8,636 nt of DNA from an uncultured Oscillospiraceae bacterium (GTDB lineage: Bacteria > Bacillota > Clostridia > Oscillospirales > Oscillospiraceae), in assembly GCA_910588135.1 (NCBI GenBank), contig CAJUOT010000078.1:1-8636 (forward strand). Direction: 5' to 3'. Below the pieces are notes generated by a model, which saw only the letters and a program-made list of their open reading frames with translations, did no database searches and was not told where the DNA came from. A program made the translations under genes and the position numbers. Below are positions 5,222 through 8,636 of the stretch, piece by piece. Position 1 is the first letter of the stretch. Each line of letters starts with the position of its first letter.

Positions 5222-6004
5222 ATGGAGTATCTGAAGGAACGCTGGGATGAGATGAGCCGGGGCCGGCGGATCATCCTGCTGGTACACCCCGTTCTGTTCA
5301 TCCTGGCCCTGGTTCTCCACCTGACCTTTGGACAGCGGCTGGTGACTTCCTATCGGGACGGACACCTGCGCTATGAACAGCAGGGGGAAACCGCCGTCTA
5401 TTCCGGACGGGTGGAAGGGCACAAGGTCAAATATGCCGTGTCCCCGGGGCCGGCGGTGGAATTCTGGCTGGACGGAGCGCTGGACAGCACCTACACCGTC
5501 ACCGACGATCCCACCGCCATCCCTCAGGCCGGCGAGGCGGGTATGCTCGGCAACTCGGAGGACCTCACCGGCATCGAGATCCGGCAGGATGGCGACGTGT
5601 GGTTCCGGGGGGCCTATCAGCCCCGCTCCTACCCTCCCTATTACTGGCTGCTGGACGAAAACGGCAAGGGCAGTCTCCACGGCTTTACCATAACCACAGG
5701 AACCTCAACCCCTGACCCGGCTCCCACCCCCCAAGCCATCCTCACCATAGCCAACGGCCCGAACATCTCCCGCCGGGGGAGCGCCGAGTTCATTCTGTGG
5801 GGCCTGCTGCTCAGCGCCATGTGTCTTGCCACCCTGCTGTTCGAGGATCAGCTGTTCCGCTGGAGCCTGACCTTCCAGATTCGGAACCCAGACCGCGCCG
5901 AGCCGTCGGACTGGGAGCTGTTCTCCCGCTGGGTGGGCTGGGCTGCGCTGACGGGCGTGGCCCTGTTCGCCTATGCCCTGGGTTCCGGGCTGATTATCTC
6001 CTGA
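5222..6004 (+). CDS. Three-helix membrane protein of unknown function
   Basis: A 260-residue protein I do not recognise. Seen: a charged N-terminus; a first membrane helix at about 17-36; a soluble domain of about 150 residues (37-187), rich in beta-type Tyr/Val/Thr segments and containing a Pro/Thr linker (about 161-171); a second helix at about 188-206; a short loop with basic and acidic residues (207-237); and a third helix at about 238-259. By the positive-inside rule the N-terminus is cytoplasmic and the soluble domain outside (inference). The ribosome site AAGGAGGAGG lies just upstream and the gene begins 15 bases after the peptidase gene, so cotranscription is likely. The external domain might act as a sensor or binding module, but nothing here shows a ligand. 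Confidence 0.85.
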   Translation: MEYLKERWDEMSRGRRIILLVHPVLFILALVLHLTFGQRLVTSYRDGHLRYEQQGETAVYSGRVEGHKVKYAVSPGPAVEFWLDGALDSTYTVTDDPTAIPQAGEAGMLGNSEDLTGIEIRQDGDVWFRGAYQPRSYPPYYWLLDENGKGSLHGFTITTGTSTPDPAPTPQAILTIANGPNISRRGSAEFILWGLLLSAMCLATLLFEDQLFRWSLTFQIRNPDRAEPSDWELFSRWVGWAALTGVALFAYALGSGLIIS

Positions 6005-6045
6005 CGCCGCACCGCAAGACAAACTTCAACAAGGAGGACAAACCC

Positions 6046-6429
6046 ATGAAATATGAATGGCTGGACGAATATCTTCTGGACAAGCCGGGGGCGGAGAAGG
6101 ACTACAAGCTGGAGTGGGGCTGGCACCGCTACATGGTGCGGGGCAAGCTGTTCGCCGCCGTGTGCTCCCCCCGGGGCATGAAGGACGAGCGGTACAATGA
6201 CCACGATCTGGTGAATTTAAAGTGCGACCCCCGGCTGGCCGAGGCCTTCCGGGAGCAGTATCCGGACATTCTCCCCGGCTTCTACTGCGACAAAAAGCTG
6301 TGGATCGCCGCCCTGCTGGACGGGGAGCTGCCCGACGCGGTATTGAAGGATTTGTGCGATATGTCCTATGAGCTGGTGGTGTCCAAGCTGCCCAAGTACG
6401 TTCAAAGGGAGCTGGCGGGCGGTGGCTGA
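6046..6429 (+). CDS. MmcQ/YjbR family protein
   Basis: A 127-residue cytoplasmic protein of the MmcQ/YjbR family (CyaY-like fold), a widespread small family of uncertain role, sometimes described as DNA-binding. Seen: start-of-domain pattern MKYEWLDEYLLDKPGAEKDYK; WHRYMVRGKLFAAVC (26-40), a core beta strand; the hallmark LKCDP (58-62); YPDILPGFYCDKKLW (72-86); and the C-terminal helix DMSYELVVSKLPK (105-117). Length is normal (about 110-130). AAGGAGG (6031-6037) precedes the ATG by 8 bases. An upstream in-frame extension exists but would overlap the previous gene and is unlikely. The next gene overlaps its end by 8 bases, which points to translational coupling. Confidence 0.92.
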   Translation: MKYEWLDEYLLDKPGAEKDYKLEWGWHRYMVRGKLFAAVCSPRGMKDERYNDHDLVNLKCDPRLAEAFREQYPDILPGFYCDKKLWIAALLDGELPDAVLKDLCDMSYELVVSKLPKYVQRELAGGG

Positions 6430-6913
6430 GCGGAAGCGCCGGTGGATCGGGCTGGCGGCCACGGCGATTATTGCCGCGGCGCTGGTGAATTTTCTCTGGG
6501 TGAACACCAACCCATATACACCCCAAGACGCCCAGCGCCTCTATGAGCATCATCAAACGGCCTATGACACGGTGGGGGAGGCCCTGCTGCGGGACGGAGA
6601 GGGCCGGTACTGGGCCAGTATGCCAGAGGATTTCCCGGAAGAAATTTTCTGGGAGCTGGATGAGGCGCTGCGGGCGGGCCGCGGGGTGGCAGATGGAGTG
6701 TGGTGCACCGAGATAGGCATACACAATACCCCGGCGGTGCTGTTTTCCCTGCATGAGGAAGAATTTCCCAGCGGCGATGGAGTAAAGGGCTTGAGAGACC
6801 AGTACCTAGCCTATATCCCCGAGGCTGACAGGCTGGCCTTTTCCAACGAAAATACCGAGCAGGTAACGCCTTTGACAGAGAACTGGTACCTATACGTGGA
6901 GATCATACCTTGA
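6422..6913 (+). CDS. Single-pass membrane protein of unknown function
   Basis: A 163-residue protein I do not recognise. Seen: a short basic N-terminus AERKRRW followed by one hydrophobic helix (about 9-27), then a soluble, acidic, mostly helical domain (28-163) with WASMPEDFPEEIFWELDEAL (64-83). This pattern fits an N-terminal membrane anchor with the domain outside the cell; no lipobox cysteine or clear signal cleavage site is seen. I chose GTG 6422, in the -1 overlap with the MmcQ-like stop, with AAAGGGAG (6404-6411) about ten bases upstream. The in-frame ATG at 6368 would overlap that gene by 62 bases and put 18 implausible Cys/Trp-rich residues before the basic start. It is the last gene before the uvrA promoter; no terminator with a T-run is visible after it. 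Confidence 0.78.
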   Translation: MAERKRRWIGLAATAIIAAALVNFLWVNTNPYTPQDAQRLYEHHQTAYDTVGEALLRDGEGRYWASMPEDFPEEIFWELDEALRAGRGVADGVWCTEIGIHNTPAVLFSLHEEEFPSGDGVKGLRDQYLAYIPEADRLAFSNENTEQVTPLTENWYLYVEIIP

Positions 6914-6982
6914 AGCAATGGAACGGTGCGGCCCGGCCGCCCGAACCCGGCGAAATCCCCCAAAATCCGGTGAAACTGGGGC

Positions 6983-7011
6983 TTGACATTAAAAATTTGT
7001 TCGAGTATTCT
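6983..7011 (+). promoter_or_regulatory. uvrA sigma-A promoter
   Basis: TTGACA (6983-6988, perfect), 17-base spacer, TATTCT (7006-7011, two mismatches from TATAAT). Transcription would start near 7018, leaving a leader of about 35 bases before the uvrA ATG. The architecture closely parallels the uvrB promoter. Confidence 0.78.
6990..7003 (+). promoter_or_regulatory. Candidate degenerate LexA (SOS) box in uvrA promoter
   Basis: AAAA-ATTT-GTTCG lies in the promoter spacer. The right half GTTCG (6999-7003) is a perfect LexA half-site, while the left half is poor (AAAA for GAAC). It is supported mainly by the matching location in the uvrB promoter and by the known LexA control of uvrA in Firmicutes. 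It would be a weak operator. Confidence 0.45.
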
Positions 7012-7052
7012 ATGTCCGGGCCCAAATCTAACGAGAACCGAGGAGAACACCC

Positions 7053-8636
7053 ATGCAGGACAAGATCGTCATCAAAGGCGCGCGGGAAAACAACCTGAAA
7101 AACATCGACGTCACCATCCCACGGGACAAGCTGGTGGTGCTCACCGGGCTGTCCGGGTCGGGGAAGTCCTCCCTGGCTTTCGAGACGCTGTACGCCGAGG
7201 GCCAGCGGCGGTATGTGGAGTCTTTGAGCTCCTACGCCCGGATGTTTCTGGGCCAGATGGAGAAGCCCGACGTGGACTACATCGAGGGCCTGTCCCCCGC
7301 CATCTCCATCGACCAGAAGACCACATCGAAAAATCCCCGCTCCACCGTGGGCACGGTCACCGAGATTTACGACTACCTGCGCCTGCTGTGGGCCCGGGTG
7401 GGCACCCCCCACTGCCCCATCTGCGGCAAGGAGATCAAGCAGCAGACCATCGACCAGATCATCGACCAGGTGCTCACCCTGCCCGAAGCCACCCGCATCC
7501 AGGTGCTGGCCCCGGTGATCCGGGGCAAGAAGGGCGAGCACGCCAAAATCTTCGAGGACGCCCGGAAATCCGGCTACGTCCGCGTCCGCGCCGACGGCTC
7601 CCTCTACGACCTGACGGAAGAGATCAAGCTGGACAAGAACAAGAAGCACTCCATCGAGATCGTGGTGGACCGGCTGGTCATCCGGGAGGACGTGGCAAGG
7701 CGGCTCACCGACAGTGTGGAGACCGCCTCCAACCTGTCCGGCGGCATCGTGATCATCAACGTCCTGGGAGACGAGGAGCGGGACATCCTGTTCTCCCAGA
7801 ATTACGCCTGCGAGGACTGCGGCGTGTCCATCGAGGAGCTCACCCCCCGGATGTTCTCCTTCAACAACCCCTTCGGGGCCTGCCCCGCCTGCACCGGCCT
7901 GGGCAGCCAGATGAAGATCGACCCGGAGCGCATCCTCCCCAACCGCTCCCTGTCCATTCTGGAGGGGGCCATTACCGCCTCCGGCTGGAACCACATCAAG
8001 TCCGACGGCATCTCCCGGATGTACTTCGACGCCCTGGCGAAGAAATACAAGTTCAAGCTCACCGACCCGGTGGAAAAGCTGTCCGGCGAGGTGATGGACA
8101 TCATTTTGTATGGCACAAAAGGGGAAAAGCTCACCCTGAACTACGACCAGCCCCGTGGCAAGGGCACCCTGTACCAGCCCTTTGAGGGCATCGTGAACAA
8201 CCTGGAGCGCCGCTACCGGGAGACCCAGTCCGACGCCATGAAGCGGGAAATCGAGGAGTGCATGAGCGAGTGCCCCTGCCCCGAGTGCCAGGGCCGGCGG
8301 CTCAAGCGGGAGGCGCTGGCCGTCACCGTGGGGGGCAGCTCCATCCACGCCTTCTGCGAGAAGCCGGTGGACGAGGCCCTGGCCTTCCTGGACACCATCA
8401 CCCTCACCGACACCCAGGCCATGATCGCCGACCAGATCTTGAAGGAAATTCGGGCAAGACTGGGCTTTTTGAAGTCGGTGGGGCTGCAATACCTCACCCT
8501 CACCCGGCAGGCGGGCACCCTGTCCGGCGGCGAGAGCCAGCGCATCCGGCTGGCCACCCAGATCGGCTCCTCCCTGATGGGGGTGCTGTATATCCTGGAC
8601 GAGCCCTCCATCGGCCTGCACCAGCGGGACAACGAC
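7053..8636 (+). CDS. uvrA: UvrABC system protein A (3'-truncated by window edge)
   Basis: UvrA is the ABC-type ATPase dimer that first recognises damage in nucleotide excision repair and loads UvrB. The window holds 528 codons of a protein usually about 940 long. Seen: Walker A GLSGSGKSS (32-40); Q-loop region SLSSYARMFLGQ (57-68); zinc ligands C253/C256 (CEDC) and C277/C280 (CPAC), which coincide with the E. coli numbering; further cysteine pairs CPIC (121-124) and CPEC (409-412), fitting the extra zinc module of Bacillus-type UvrA; ABC signature LSGGESQRIRLA (490-501); and Walker B VLYILDEPS (511-519) with its catalytic glutamate, D-loop and H-loop region starting at GLHQRD. The second ATPase half is outside. 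The ATG follows GAGGAGA (7040-7046). It has its own promoter, so it does not depend on the upstream operon, although readthrough is possible. Confidence 0.99.
   Translation, partial: MQDKIVIKGARENNLKNIDVTIPRDKLVVLTGLSGSGKSSLAFETLYAEGQRRYVESLSSYARMFLGQMEKPDVDYIEGLSPAISIDQKTTSKNPRSTVGTVTEIYDYLRLLWARVGTPHCPICGKEIKQQTIDQIIDQVLTLPEATRIQVLAPVIRGKKGEHAKIFEDARKSGYVRVRADGSLYDLTEEIKLDKNKKHSIEIVVDRLVIREDVARRLTDSVETASNLSGGIVIINVLGDEERDILFSQNYACEDCGVSIEELTPRMFSFNNPFGACPACTGLGSQMKIDPERILPNRSLSILEGAITASGWNHIKSDGISRMYFDALAKKYKFKLTDPVEKLSGEVMDIILYGTKGEKLTLNYDQPRGKGTLYQPFEGIVNNLERRYRETQSDAMKREIEECMSECPCPECQGRRLKREALAVTVGGSSIHAFCEKPVDEALAFLDTITLTDTQAMIADQILKEIRARLGFLKSVGLQYLTLTRQAGTLSGGESQRIRLATQIGSSLMGVLYILDEPSIGLHQRDND

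Noticed and set aside
3929..5680. Long open frame of 583 codons antisense to ybaK, the M28 gene and the membrane-protein gene
   Set aside because: It crosses several well-supported sense genes and has low-complexity Gly/His/Gln/Pro composition with no recognisable domain.
6924..6950. GCGGC-CCG-GCCGC hairpin after the last operon gene
   Set aside because: Short stem, three-base loop and no T-run; not a convincing terminator before uvrA.
6903..8621. Long open frame of 572 codons antisense to uvrA
   Set aside because: The sense strand encodes a textbook UvrA; the antisense frame is a composition artefact.

Overview
The window looks like a chromosomal segment from a GC-rich gut-type member of the Clostridia (Oscillospiraceae-like, in the style of Flavonifractor or Intestinimonas). 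This placement is an inference from GC-rich codons, strong AGGAGG-type ribosome sites, sigma-A promoters with 17-base spacers, and a Firmicutes-type LexA half-site. No rRNA, tRNA, CRISPR array, insertion sequence or attachment site was found.

Layout. (1) 1-866, minus: 5' part of a CPA2-type cation:proton antiporter, cut by the window edge. (2) 867-1237: 371-base non-coding divergent region holding a candidate antiporter promoter with a palindrome in its spacer, a distal plus-strand promoter, and a proximal LexA-type promoter for uvrB. (3) 1238-3208, plus: complete uvrB. (4) 3183-3773: a small AT-rich module made of a 93-residue DUF6809-like protein (minus) and a 74-residue XRE repressor (plus). 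They diverge from an 84-base region with two matched operators and a perfect-consensus promoter. (5) 3778-6913, plus: a tight run of five genes: YbaK-type Cys-tRNA(Pro) deacylase, membrane-embedded M28 metallopeptidase, a three-helix membrane protein, an MmcQ/YjbR protein, and a single-pass membrane protein. (6) 7053-8636, plus: first 528 codons of uvrA, with its own promoter.

How it fits together. UvrA and UvrB jointly find and verify bulky DNA lesions in nucleotide excision repair. In many Firmicutes the two genes are adjacent. Here they lie about 3.8 kb apart, but each has a closely similar promoter with a GTTC half-site just before the -10, so they can still respond together to DNA damage. 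The genes between them have no evident repair role. The XRE/DUF6809 pair is the most distinctive part: its base composition differs from its surroundings (the XRE gene is 94 G/C of 225 bases), and its operators are placed to shut off a very strong promoter. This resembles a phage- or element-derived switch, or a small regulated gene pair of unknown function.
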